Source of the DNA: Emcibacteraceae bacterium
Lineage (GTDB): Bacteria > Pseudomonadota > Alphaproteobacteria > Sphingomonadales > Emcibacteraceae
Assembly: GCA_028281625.1 (NCBI GenBank)
Contig: JANQJN010000147.1
Coordinates: forward strand, 1-47,323
DNA: 47,323 nucleotides
Reading direction: 5' to 3'
The notes beneath the pieces are model-generated. The model did no database searches. It was given only the letters and a program-made list of their open reading frames with translations, and was not told the origin of the DNA. Of the stretch, positions 24,728-33,906 are shown one piece after another. The first letter of the stretch is position 1. Every line of letters begins with the position of its first letter. The translations under genes were made by a program, and so were the position numbers.

Positions 24728-25550
24728 TATCTCTTATTCAAATGATGCATTAAATGTACTATCAAAGTTCCATCAAGTGGATAAAATCATGTACGTAGAA
24801 GGTGAAGAGGATGTCCTTTTCTGGGATCATTTGATAACTCTTTTTTCCGATAAAACAGTTCGCGTGGAAGAAGTTGGTGGAAAGGATGAAGTAAAAAAGT
24901 ATGCGAGAAAACTACAATCAGATGATATTGATTGTTTAGTAGCAATAGATGCGGACTATATTTGTTATGAAGAACAGTTTAAACACGATCGAATATTAAC
25001 TACCTATGGTTATTCTATTGAAAATTCGATACTAACAAGTTCCATAATAAGAGAAGTTGTACACAATGTTGGAAAAATTCCCTATTCAGATTTTTCCGAA
25101 AATGAATGTAGGGATTGGTTTGATTTACTATATGACACATTGGAGCCACTTCTTATTCACGACGTTTACAATAAGAAAAATGACCTTGGTGAACTAGTGC
25201 TAGGAAACAACTGTGCTAGGTTTCTTAAGACTTCAACGTCGCATGATTTGTGCGAAAACAAAATAGAAAACTTTATCGATAAGTTGCCATTTTCTGTGTC
25301 GCAATCAGATATTGATGAAATAATTGACGATTTCACGAAATTTGGAAGAATACTAAAAGATTTTATTAGAGGCCATTTTCTTTTTTCTGCTGTTTTGAGA
25401 TACGTAAACACCACGGTTAATCGCATTAGAAAAACGACCATGATTTCCAAAGATTTTATTTATGGAGCAGTAATGCTTGCTTTTCGGTTCAAGTTTGACG
25501 ATTCACATCCTCATTACGAATATTACGAAAGAAGTATATCCTCAATTTAA
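24720..25550 (+). CDS. DUF4435/TOPRIM-like effector, PARIS AriB-like
   Basis: A 276-residue DUF4435-type protein with TOPRIM-like features: MYVEGEEDVLFWDHL carries the conserved acid E27, and CLVAIDADYICYEE carries D77 and D79. The C-terminal half is helical. In PARIS the DUF4435 protein AriB is released from AriA when a phage anti-restriction protein is sensed, and its nuclease activity shuts down the cell. Overlap with the ATPase gene implies translational coupling. It converges with the ABC importer operon only six bases beyond the stop. AT content is high, as in its partner. Confidence 0.82.
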   Translation: MASISYSNDALNVLSKFHQVDKIMYVEGEEDVLFWDHLITLFSDKTVRVEEVGGKDEVKKYARKLQSDDIDCLVAIDADYICYEEQFKHDRILTTYGYSIENSILTSSIIREVVHNVGKIPYSDFSENECRDWFDLLYDTLEPLLIHDVYNKKNDLGELVLGNNCARFLKTSTSHDLCENKIENFIDKLPFSVSQSDIDEIIDDFTKFGRILKDFIRGHFLFSAVLRYVNTTVNRIRKTTMISKDFIYGAVMLAFRFKFDDSHPHYEYYERSISSI

Positions 25551-25556
25551 GCCCTC

Positions 25557-26567
25557 CTAAACCCTCTCCCCCTTTTCATTAAAAAGATACGCCTTTTGCA
25601 TATTCAGAAGTAGCCTTACTTCGTCGCCGACATTGGCGGTGAAGATGCCGGGGACTTTGGCGACGAGTTCGTTTTCGGCGTAGTTGACGGTGAGGAGCGT
25701 TTCGGCGCCGAGGGGTTCGGTGACGGTGACCGTGCCCTTGATTTTTTTATGGCCGGGTGGGGTATCGTCGCCCGCGATCGTGATATGTTCCGGTCTGATC
25801 CCGAGTGTGATGGCGCCCATGGCGATGCCTTTAGGCGCGCGGATGAAATTCATTTCCGGGCTTCCGATGAAACCGGCGACGAACTGGTTCGCCGGGTTTT
25901 CATAAAGCTCCAAAGGCGAACCAATTTGTTGGATTTTTCCCTGGTCCAGCACCACAATCCGGTCAGCCAGGGTCATGGCTTCGGTTTGATCGTGGGTGAC
26001 GTAAATGATTGTTGTATTTACGGTTTTATGGAGTTTCTTAATTTCTGCGCGCATGTTGCCGCGTAGTTTTGCGTCCAGGTTTGATAAGGGTTCATCAAAG
26101 AGAAACACGCTCGGCTCCCGGACCATGGCGCGGCCGATGGCGACCCGCTGGCGCTGGCCACCGGAAAGTTCATGCGGTTTTCTGAATATCAGTTCTTCAA
26201 TATCAAGCACCGCTGCCACCTGCTGGACGCGATATTCAATTTCGCGTTTTGATAGCTTCATGGCGCGAAGCCCGAAGGCGATATTCTGATAAACGCTCAT
26301 GTGGGGGTAAAGGGCATAATTCTGAAACACCATGGCGATGTTGCGCTTGCCGGGTTCCAGATCATTGACCCGCGTGCCGCCGATGTCGATGTCACCCCTG
26401 GTGATGTCCTCCAGCCCCGCAATCATCCGCAGCAGAGTTGATTTGCCGCATCCCGACGGCCCCACGAGGACGAGCAGTTCTTTATCGTTGATATCAAGGC
26501 TCAGATCCTCAATGATTGTATTTTCATCATAAGATTTTGAAATATTTGATATTTTTAAATCAGCCAT
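25557..26567 (-). CDS. Sugar-type ABC importer ATPase (MalK/UgpC class)
   Basis: A 336-residue ATPase; the ATG at 26567 overlaps the lyase gene and has GGGAGGAT upstream. Walker A GPSGCGKST, Q-loop VFQNYALYPHMSVYQNI, signature LSGGQRQRVAIGRA, Walker B VFLFDEPLSNLDAK, switch His in YVTHDQTEAM, then a C-terminal OB/TOBE regulatory domain (IRPEHITIAG..., KGTVTVTEPLGAETLLTV). All are typical of MalK/UgpC ATPases that power family-1 importers. It is the last gene of the operon and would pair with the two permeases. Confidence 0.93.
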   Translation of the reverse strand: MADLKISNISKSYDENTIIEDLSLDINDKELLVLVGPSGCGKSTLLRMIAGLEDITRGDIDIGGTRVNDLEPGKRNIAMVFQNYALYPHMSVYQNIAFGLRAMKLSKREIEYRVQQVAAVLDIEELIFRKPHELSGGQRQRVAIGRAMVREPSVFLFDEPLSNLDAKLRGNMRAEIKKLHKTVNTTIIYVTHDQTEAMTLADRIVVLDQGKIQQIGSPLELYENPANQFVAGFIGSPEMNFIRAPKGIAMGAITLGIRPEHITIAGDDTPPGHKKIKGTVTVTEPLGAETLLTVNYAENELVAKVPGIFTANVGDEVRLLLNMQKAYLFNEKGERV

Positions 26568-28089
26568 CTGATCCTCCCCCACGCTTCAGCGGCGCACCGG
26601 TGCGTTTCTGGACCTCAGTACCAAGCAGTTCCCGCGCGCCCAGAAGCCGCTCAAAAAAGGCGACATTCTGATTGCTTTGGTTGATCGCGGTGGCGGTATA
26701 TTTCTTTAAACTTTCCTCAAAAGCCGGGATTGCCGGGCCACCGGTTAAAGTCCTTACGGATACGAAATGACCTGGACTGCCAATTTCAGCGAGTTTTGCC
26801 GCGTCAATGGTCGTTTCGGATCCAGTACAATCCTTATAAATCAGCGAAAATTGGCTATGATTTATGGTCTCAAGGCTGATATTTTCCTGGGCGACAAGCT
26901 TCGCCATTTGCGCCGCTACTTCATGGGCTTCGCGAAAAGAAATACCCTCAATACGGGAAATACTGTCTGCTACTTCCGTTACTGTTGCGCAGGTTTTACC
27001 GATGTCTGCTGCGATCTTATCTTCATCGATCCTGACGGCAGCCATAAATTCATTAAGAAGTCGTAATAATCTTGATCCTGTCTCGAATACTTTATGTCCC
27101 GCCGCTTGAACTTCGGTCTCACTGTCATTCATATCTGTAAACGGTGTGTTGTGCATGGTATTGACGATAGTATCACAATGTCCGATTGAAAGACTACTGA
27201 GTAGTCGCATATGTTCGATGGGAACAGGGTTTCTTTTTTGTGGCATAATGGAACTTATCTGGACAAATTCATTGGGAACATAGATATGCCCCGCTTCAAA
27301 GGACGTCCTTTGCGCAAGATCCTGAATGAAGCGACCGATACCCACAAACATCACCTTAAGCGCGCTATAAAGCCCGGTGACATAATCAACGCTGGAGATA
27401 CAACCATATGAATTTTCCAGCGGCGCAGAAAAGCCAAGCAATTCTGCCATGCGTTCCCGGCTCAGCGGGAAGCCGGTGGTGGTGATCGCCGCCGCCCCCA
27501 TGGAGGAAAGATCCGCAGTACTCACACCCAAGGTGATCCGATCCACATCCCGCTGCAGATTTTCAATAAAGGCACCCAGATAGTGGCCCCAGGTGGTCGG
27601 CTGAGCGGGCTGTCCGTGGGTGTAAGCGAGGATGATGGTTGATTTTCCTTCCTCCGCAATCCGGAGTAAGGTTGCAATTAGCTGATTAAGTTCCGTCAGT
27701 AAAACCGCTGATAAATCAAGGAGATGCATCTTGAAAATGGTGTGGTCAATGTCGTTTCGCGACCGCCCGGTATGGAGCCGCCCGGCGAGGTCGGGGCCAA
27801 GTTTCTTAATAAGTTCCCCCTCCACATAGAAGAAATAATCCTCCACCTCCCCGGTATATTCGAGGGCACTCAAATCCAGATCATTTTCAATTTCCACCAG
27901 GGCATTGAGAATGTCCCTGCCCTGGTCTTCACTTAAAATTCCCTGCTCCGTGAGCATGATGCAGTGAGCGAGGTTGACGCGAAAATGATAATCCGCAAAT
28001 GTGGTTTTTGAGGCATCAAAAAGCGGTGCGAGGACCGTTTCCTTATATACCTCGTTGGGGAATGTTGATGTGTCTTCAAATTTACTCAT
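26560..28089 (-). CDS. ArgH-superfamily lyase embedded in an importer operon
   Basis: A 509-residue aspartase/fumarase-superfamily enzyme closest to argininosuccinate lyase. It has HTGRSRNDIDHT (residue 106 on), the general-acid His in YTHGQPAQP (H158) and the flexible signature loop SSIMPQKRNP (279-288). The family cleaves C-N bonds of succinyl compounds, releasing fumarate. True ArgH sits with arginine genes; this copy is three bases after a MalG-like permease and overlaps the ATPase gene, so it probably degrades an imported compound. Related enzymes such as EDDS lyase show that non-arginine substrates occur. A housekeeping ArgH elsewhere is expected. Confidence 0.85.
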   Translation of the reverse strand: MSKFEDTSTFPNEVYKETVLAPLFDASKTTFADYHFRVNLAHCIMLTEQGILSEDQGRDILNALVEIENDLDLSALEYTGEVEDYFFYVEGELIKKLGPDLAGRLHTGRSRNDIDHTIFKMHLLDLSAVLLTELNQLIATLLRIAEEGKSTIILAYTHGQPAQPTTWGHYLGAFIENLQRDVDRITLGVSTADLSSMGAAAITTTGFPLSRERMAELLGFSAPLENSYGCISSVDYVTGLYSALKVMFVGIGRFIQDLAQRTSFEAGHIYVPNEFVQISSIMPQKRNPVPIEHMRLLSSLSIGHCDTIVNTMHNTPFTDMNDSETEVQAAGHKVFETGSRLLRLLNEFMAAVRIDEDKIAADIGKTCATVTEVADSISRIEGISFREAHEVAAQMAKLVAQENISLETINHSQFSLIYKDCTGSETTIDAAKLAEIGSPGHFVSVRTLTGGPAIPAFEESLKKYTATAINQSNQNVAFFERLLGARELLGTEVQKRTGAPLKRGGGSDG

Positions 28090-28092
28090 AAT

Positions 28093-28935
28093 CTAACCTT
28101 TTAATCCCCCTAAAATAACCCCGCGGATGATGTAGCGCTGTAATGCGAGAAAGACAATTAATGTGGGTATGGTCGCGACTGCGGCGCCGGTCATGATCAT
28201 TTCCCATTCCGACGTAAACTCACCACTGAAGGACGCAAGGCCCACCGGCACCGTATAAAGCGCCGCTTCAGATGTGACAATCAGCGGCCAGAGGAAAGCG
28301 GTCCAATTTCCCAGAAACGTGAAGATCGCCAGCGCCGATAATGCCGGTACCACCATGGGAAGAGCCACATCGGTATAAATGCGAAATTCACTGACCCCGT
28401 CGACCCGCGCGGCATCCAGATAATCATCAGGAACGCTTTCAAAAAACTGCTTCATCAGGAACACGCCAAAGCCGGTCATCAACCCCGGGAACATAAGCCC
28501 AAGATAGCTGTTAAGTAGCCCCAGATCACGGGCGAGTATGTACCACGGGATCACCAGCATTTCGGTCGGGATCATCAGTGTGCTGAGGATCAGGAAAAAG
28601 ACGATTTTTCGCCCTTTGAAATCATATTTCGCCAGCGCATAGCCGACCATACTGTCAAAAATGAGCACTGATAATGTGGTCACAATCGCCACGATGGCGG
28701 AGTTTAAGAACCATCTTAAAAATTCTGTATTACCAAATAGATAAATATAATTACTTAAAGTAGGCTCTGAACTTATCAACGCCAGATCATAAATCTGATC
28801 ATTATATTTGAAGCTGGCGGAGAACATAAAAATGATTGGCGTCATCATGAGGACCGCACCAATGAAGAGAATGGTCCATATGATGATCTTTTTCGGGCTT
28901 GTGGGGTGCTTCATTACTTCTTTAATCTTTGTCAT
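28093..28935 (-). CDS. Carbohydrate ABC importer permease (MalG type)
   Basis: A 280-residue permease with six predicted helices and the EAA-loop DDYLDAARVDGVSEFRIYTDVALPMVVPALS that docks to the ATPase. The N terminus is a short basic extension followed by IIWTILFIGAVLMMTPIIFMFSASFK. It overlaps the MalF-type gene upstream by 14 bases. With that protein it forms the channel of the importer; substrate by family is a sugar or glycerophosphodiester-like molecule. Confidence 0.92.
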   Translation of the reverse strand: MTKIKEVMKHPTSPKKIIIWTILFIGAVLMMTPIIFMFSASFKYNDQIYDLALISSEPTLSNYIYLFGNTEFLRWFLNSAIVAIVTTLSVLIFDSMVGYALAKYDFKGRKIVFFLILSTLMIPTEMLVIPWYILARDLGLLNSYLGLMFPGLMTGFGVFLMKQFFESVPDDYLDAARVDGVSEFRIYTDVALPMVVPALSALAIFTFLGNWTAFLWPLIVTSEAALYTVPVGLASFSGEFTSEWEMIMTGAAVATIPTLIVFLALQRYIIRGVILGGLKG

Positions 28936-29815
28936 CGCGAAGCACCCTTAATTGTATCAGCGTGATCACCGACAGGATCACAAAAAGCACCACCGTCTGC
29001 GCCGCTGCCATGCCCATTTCAAAGTCGTCAAAGGCGGCCTTATAAATATGCAGCACCAGTGGCCTTGTGGCATTTAGTGGGCCGCCTTCCCCTTCCTGGG
29101 TCATATTGTAGACCTGATCAAAAATACGAAGGAACCCGATGGAGCTGATCACCACCAGGAAAATGATCGTCGGCCTAAGTTGCGGCAGGGTTATTTCCTT
29201 TAGGATCTGCCATGACCCGGCACCATCGACCCGTGCGGCTTCATAATAAGTATTCGGTATCGCCCGAAGCCCGGCGATAAAAATAACAATCTGAAATCCA
29301 AGCCCGGCCCAGATCGCCGGGGCGAGCACTGCGGGCAGTGCCTGTGTGGTTGAACGTAAAAATTCCATCTGCACAATGCCCATTTGCCCCAAGGCGAGAT
29401 TGATCATGCCGATGGGCACCGGCTGATAAAACCAGCGCCAAACCCACGCCATGGCCACCGCCGTGGTCAAGAACGGAATAAAATAGCAGGCGCGCAGGAA
29501 GCCATGGCCGAACCTGATCTGATCAAGATAGTAGGCGATGGTAAAACTGAGCAGCAGGGATATGGGAACCCCCAGCAGCAGATATTCAAACGTATTGCCA
29601 AGCACCACCCAGAACACAGGATCGGAAAAGAGCGCGATAAAGTTATCAAGACCAACGAAACTCTTTTCACCAACAATATTCCAATCAGTCAGTGAAATAC
29701 TGAATGCATCCAGTGTTGGATAAAATCGTACTAGCACGAAGTATAACAAAGGTACTGTGATGAACATCCAGGCCCAGAGCGCGCGTTTTTCAGAGAGAGT
29801 ACGCTCAGTCTTCAT
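28922..29815 (-). CDS. Carbohydrate ABC importer permease (MalF type)
   Basis: A 297-residue permease; the ATG at 29815 overlaps the binding-protein stop and has AAGGGG upstream, while a longer frame to 29902 has no support. Six helices, with the EAA-loop PNTYYEAARVDGAGSWQILKEITLPQLRPT. The opening MKTERTLSEKRALWAWMFITVPLLYFVLV is typical of small MalF/UgpA-type permeases without a large periplasmic loop. Confidence 0.92.
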   Translation of the reverse strand: MKTERTLSEKRALWAWMFITVPLLYFVLVRFYPTLDAFSISLTDWNIVGEKSFVGLDNFIALFSDPVFWVVLGNTFEYLLLGVPISLLLSFTIAYYLDQIRFGHGFLRACYFIPFLTTAVAMAWVWRWFYQPVPIGMINLALGQMGIVQMEFLRSTTQALPAVLAPAIWAGLGFQIVIFIAGLRAIPNTYYEAARVDGAGSWQILKEITLPQLRPTIIFLVVISSIGFLRIFDQVYNMTQEGEGGPLNATRPLVLHIYKAAFDDFEMGMAAAQTVVLFVILSVITLIQLRVLRDDKD

Positions 29816-31112
29816 CACTCGCCCCTTCCCTGATTTCCAGAAGTGCTGAATCGATGATCTCCTGATCCTCCGCAGCAGCGATATCAAGTGCCTCCTCAAC
29901 ACTCAAGCCTTCAAGAATTATCCGATCAAGCATATCGACGACGGTCTTTCTTTGTGCACTTTCCGAATAAAACTGAGTTGTGTAGGCATAGTCTAAACCC
30001 TTGATAAAAGCACCGAAATCCGGATGATCCTGGTTTTCCACGCGGTAAGCCACCGCCTTGCGGGCGGGGAGTTCACCGACATTGTCAAGCCAATATTGCA
30101 TGGCCCGGGCGGACGTGATGAATTTCAAAAACTTTTCAGCAGCCAGACGCTTTTCACCATCGGCTTTGCTGGTGATACCATTGACCCAGTAGGAGGAAAA
30201 ATTGGCCTTGATGCCGTTATGTTCGGGTAGTTCCGTCACTCCCCATTCAAGACGGTTTGGCCGGTCGCCACGGGTGCGCTTTAAAAAACCAAGCACAAAA
30301 CTACCATCAATATGCATGGCTGCGCGTCCCGCCTTAAAAGCGATCTCGCCTTTGTCCATGAAGTCCACCACCGATGTTTTATGGCGGGTAGCAAAGTCCG
30401 CGTAATACTGAAACGCCGCCCTGCCCGCATCATTGTTATAAGTAACCTGGCTGTTGTCTTCGTTATAAGGGGTGCCGCCAAATTGACGGACCAGCACTTC
30501 GCGCCACCAGTTATGATCCTGATTAATCGGCCCCATGGTCAGGCCCACCTGGGTGATGTTGCCGGCGCGGTCGCGTTTGGTAAGCTTGCTCGCCATGTCC
30601 ACCAGTTCATCCAGGGTTTTGGGTGGCAGTTCCGGGTCCAGGCCCGCTTCACGGAAGATTTTCTTGTTCCAGAACAGCGCCAGGGACCGTACCGCTGTCG
30701 GCAGCGCATAATAGTCCCCGCCCGACTTCATATTGCCAACCATGGGGAAGAATTCTGTTTCGATTTCCGCGTGCGGGAATGCGTCCTGGGAGAGTGGCTG
30801 TAAAATTTCCGCCGCGAGATAATCATGAAGCCAGCCATAATAAAGCTGCACCACATCGGGTCCTTCACCGGCGGCAACGGCGGCTGCTACTTTGGTGCGG
30901 TACTGGGCATAGGGAAAATTGCTGTGATTTACGGTGATACCTGGGTTTTCTTCCTCAAATGCTTCGATCAGCCGGTCCATGGCATCAATGCGTGCTTTAT
31001 AGCTATACTGCCAATATTCGATTTCCACCGCGCCCGAGGGCACAGCGAAGAGCATCGAAAGTATAATGTAAAGCGTCACGCGCAAGAAGATTGTCCCACC
31101 CTTATTAACCAT
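29805..31112 (-). CDS. Family 1 extracellular solute-binding protein
   Basis: A 435-residue exported protein with a signal peptide (TIFLRVTLYIILSMLFAVPSGA) and a mature start VEIEYWQYSYKARIDAMDRLIEAFEEENPGITV. GPDVVQLYYGWLHDYLAAEILQPLSQ and LALFWNKKIFREAGLDPELPPKTLDELVDMASKLTK are hallmarks of the SBP_bac_1 sugar-binding family. It captures the substrate in the periplasm. It is the first gene of the operon, divergent from the PIG-L gene across a 100-base region with operator-like repeats. No lipid anchor is visible. Confidence 0.92.
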   Translation of the reverse strand: MVNKGGTIFLRVTLYIILSMLFAVPSGAVEIEYWQYSYKARIDAMDRLIEAFEEENPGITVNHSNFPYAQYRTKVAAAVAAGEGPDVVQLYYGWLHDYLAAEILQPLSQDAFPHAEIETEFFPMVGNMKSGGDYYALPTAVRSLALFWNKKIFREAGLDPELPPKTLDELVDMASKLTKRDRAGNITQVGLTMGPINQDHNWWREVLVRQFGGTPYNEDNSQVTYNNDAGRAAFQYYADFATRHKTSVVDFMDKGEIAFKAGRAAMHIDGSFVLGFLKRTRGDRPNRLEWGVTELPEHNGIKANFSSYWVNGITSKADGEKRLAAEKFLKFITSARAMQYWLDNVGELPARKAVAYRVENQDHPDFGAFIKGLDYAYTTQFYSESAQRKTVVDMLDRIILEGLSVEEALDIAAAEDQEIIDSALLEIREGASDED

Positions 31113-31157
31113 ATTTTTTGATTACCATAAACTTAAATATCAAACATTTCCAGTGTC

Positions 31158-31187
31158 TTGACTTAAATTGTCAACGGGTTAAATTGT
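31158..31187. promoter_or_regulatory. Operator-like repeats in the divergent importer/deacetylase promoter
   Basis: TTGAC (31158-31162) and GTCAA (31170-31174) form an inverted repeat with a TTAAATT spacer. TTAAATTGT occurs twice (31163-31171 and 31179-31187), 16 bases apart. The site is shared by two diverging transcripts, so one regulator could control both. No regulator gene is in the cluster. Confidence 0.45.
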
Positions 31188-31212
31188 TTGTCTATTAGGG
31201 AGAGGATTTACC

Positions 31213-33729
31213 ATGACAGAAGACCAGCGCAGAATTGCCGAACAACAACGATTAAGCGGCATAAACAAGCTTTGGAATGCGCTGACGCCCCTTAAACATG
31301 TAGGCAGTTTCATGAACTGCGGCGCACACCCGGATGATGAACGCTCGCATATCCTTGCCTATCTTGCCCGCAATCAGGGGGTAAATATCATGTATTCCAC
31401 CTCTACCCGTGGCAAGGGCGGGCAAAATGCCATCGGCACAGAAGCCGGTGATGACCTTGGTGCCTTCAGGACCGAGGAATTAGAAGCCGCTGCAGATGAA
31501 ATCCCCATGTCTATTCAGTATTATTCAGCAAGGTTTGGGGACGAGATTGATGACTTCGGCTTTTCCACCGACCCGGCGGAGGCAGAAGAAAAATGGGGCT
31601 TTATGCGTATTCGAGAACGGCTTGTGCGCATTATCCGTCAGCAAAAGCCAGATATCCTTTCGCCCACCTTCCTGGATACGGACGGTCAGCACGGCCACCA
31701 CCGGGCAATCACCCGAGCGACGCTTGATGCCTATGATATGGCGGCAGATCCAAACAGCTTCCCGGAGCAAATCACAAACGAGGGACTAAAGCCCTGGCAA
31801 GTTAAAAAGCTTTATTTATCAGCGGCTTCGGGCCGCGGCACTGTCTATGACGATCGGGATCCACCGCCTGATCCTACCGTATCGATCCCGGTTGGGACTT
31901 ATGATCATATGAATGGTGCTACCTATCGGCAGATTGGTGAATGGTCACGGGCACGGCATCTGACTCAGGGCATGGGAAGATGGCGGGAAGCTTACCCGGA
32001 AGATGCGAACCTTCACCGCCTGCGCTGCGAGCTGGACATCCCGCTGATGGAACAGGATGTTTTTGATGGCATGCCCAAAACATTCGCGGATCTCGCGGGT
32101 ACGGTGGACGGTGAACTGGCGAGCTTGCTTAATGATGCTGATCGACATGTGCGGGGCGCCATTGCTGCCTTCCCTGACCGGACAAGGGTTTTGGAGCAGC
32201 TCACAGACCTGGGCGAAAAACTCAGCGACGCGCAGGACGCCCTTTCCGCCAACCCGGAAGAGGTAGCCCATAACGTGGGCCATCGGTTGGAGGCGAAAAT
32301 GCGCCAGCTTGGAGTTGCTTACTATGAAGCATCCGGTTTGATCGCAGATATCCTATGGGATAGTGATTTTGCGAGCCCCGGCAAACAATTAACTGGTAGA
32401 TTTAATGTCTATAATGCCAGTGACACGGATTTTGGCAGTACGGAATTTGCTGTCGTTGGTTCGAATGGTGAAATTGCTGATAACACCAGCGCATCTCTTG
32501 ATTCCTGGGAGCGTCGGGAGCTATCCATATCCGTAAATATCCCTGAAAATGCTGGATATCATCATCCACTAACTATGAATTATGATCCAATTACAGGAAA
32601 CGAAGCGTTCGTCGGCAAAGTTTCCTTCAATGAGGGTGGCTTTTTTGGTTTTGGTGGCTACGCGCTTGAAAAAACCATCCTTCCTGCGAACCCGGTGCTG
32701 GTGGTCCCGCCTGTGAATTTGAGCTGGGAAGCCAGCGGACTATTTTACAACAGACTAACCGATGGGGATCCTGTGCAAGCGACCCTAAGCGTCGATAAAT
32801 TTACGGAAATAGCATCGGACGTTGAAATCGGCCTTGAAGCCCCCTCGGGCTGGACAGTGATGCCACCAACTTATACAGTGCCGGCCGGCGAACTACCGGG
32901 ATCAAGCAAATATCAGTTTACCGTATCCGGCCCCACCGGTGGCGGGCGCATTGAAATGACACCTTATGCGATCTGTGACGGCAAGCGAGTCGAGGAAAAT
33001 GTCCTGCTGATGGACTATGCGCATATCAGGAATACCTGCAAAGTGGTACCGGCGACGCTTGCCGTTCAGCCGATTGATCTTGAAATTCCGGCGCGGCTAA
33101 ATGTGGGCTATGTGGACCGGGGATCCGACCGGGTTTATTTCTGGCTGCAGCGCTTCGGGGTTAATGTCACCATGCTCAGCGTCGATGATCTAAAGACCCA
33201 GAATTTAGGTCAATATGATACGATTGTGATCGGTATTCGCGCCTTCGCGGCGGATCTGACGGCGACAAGCCCGTTCCTTCGGGACTATGTTGAAAATGGT
33301 GGTAATCTGGTGACCCAATATAACCGCACCGACGATGACTGGGATAATGAAACCACACCGCCACGGTCAATCACCATTGGAACGCCGTCATTCCGCTGGC
33401 GGATTACAGATCCGGATGCGGTTGTGACCCACCTCATACCCGAACACCATCTGCTCAATGCACCCAATAAGATTGGTGAAGCGGACTGGACTAACTGGCA
33501 TCAGGAACGGGGGCTTTATTTCCCCATGGAAGCCGCACCCGAATATGAATTTCTGCTCAGCATGTCTGATCACGGTAAAACACCGCTGGAAGGCGCACTT
33601 ATCAGCGCATCGATCGGGCGTGGCTGGCATCATCATTGCTCGCTCATTCTTCATCATCAGCTTGAACATCAGGTTCCTGGCGCGGCCCGGTTGCTTGCCA
33701 ACCTGATCACACCACCCGACTGGAAATAA
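31213..33729 (+). CDS. Large PIG-L family deacetylase
   Basis: An 838-residue protein with GGGAGAGGA before its ATG and no signal peptide. The N-terminal PIG-L/LmbE domain has the zinc motif AHPDDE (38-43) and a second His set in DTDGQHGHHRA. The middle (about 380-610) is beta-sandwich with NPCBM/NEW3-like segments; the C-terminal region (about 640-830) resembles a class I glutamine amidotransferase-like fold (YDTIVIGIRAFA..., YVENGGNLVTQYN). PIG-L enzymes remove N-acetyl groups from GlcNAc conjugates, such as MshB and BshB substrates. Placement next to a sugar-type importer suggests deacetylation of the imported compound in the cytoplasm. Confidence 0.88.
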   Translation: MTEDQRRIAEQQRLSGINKLWNALTPLKHVGSFMNCGAHPDDERSHILAYLARNQGVNIMYSTSTRGKGGQNAIGTEAGDDLGAFRTEELEAAADEIPMSIQYYSARFGDEIDDFGFSTDPAEAEEKWGFMRIRERLVRIIRQQKPDILSPTFLDTDGQHGHHRAITRATLDAYDMAADPNSFPEQITNEGLKPWQVKKLYLSAASGRGTVYDDRDPPPDPTVSIPVGTYDHMNGATYRQIGEWSRARHLTQGMGRWREAYPEDANLHRLRCELDIPLMEQDVFDGMPKTFADLAGTVDGELASLLNDADRHVRGAIAAFPDRTRVLEQLTDLGEKLSDAQDALSANPEEVAHNVGHRLEAKMRQLGVAYYEASGLIADILWDSDFASPGKQLTGRFNVYNASDTDFGSTEFAVVGSNGEIADNTSASLDSWERRELSISVNIPENAGYHHPLTMNYDPITGNEAFVGKVSFNEGGFFGFGGYALEKTILPANPVLVVPPVNLSWEASGLFYNRLTDGDPVQATLSVDKFTEIASDVEIGLEAPSGWTVMPPTYTVPAGELPGSSKYQFTVSGPTGGGRIEMTPYAICDGKRVEENVLLMDYAHIRNTCKVVPATLAVQPIDLEIPARLNVGYVDRGSDRVYFWLQRFGVNVTMLSVDDLKTQNLGQYDTIVIGIRAFAADLTATSPFLRDYVENGGNLVTQYNRTDDDWDNETTPPRSITIGTPSFRWRITDPDAVVTHLIPEHHLLNAPNKIGEADWTNWHQERGLYFPMEAAPEYEFLLSMSDHGKTPLEGALISASIGRGWHHHCSLILHHQLEHQVPGAARLLANLITPPDWK

Positions 33730-33906
33730 TCAATTTTAACCAAATTTTAGTAAATTTTATCATTTATTTTCAATAACTTATAATATTCTTTAATGCTTTC
33801 ATTAAGAGTTCGGTAAGGCGCTCCGCTTATTCTGATTCGCAACCGATGAACTGTCCGGACGAGTAGGACAAATTTGATTGTGGACAAATTTGATTACGGA
33901 GCGATT

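Noticed and set aside
26560-28089. Housekeeping arginine biosynthesis argH
   Set aside because: Embedded and overlapping in an ABC importer operon with no arginine genes near, so the symbol was withheld.
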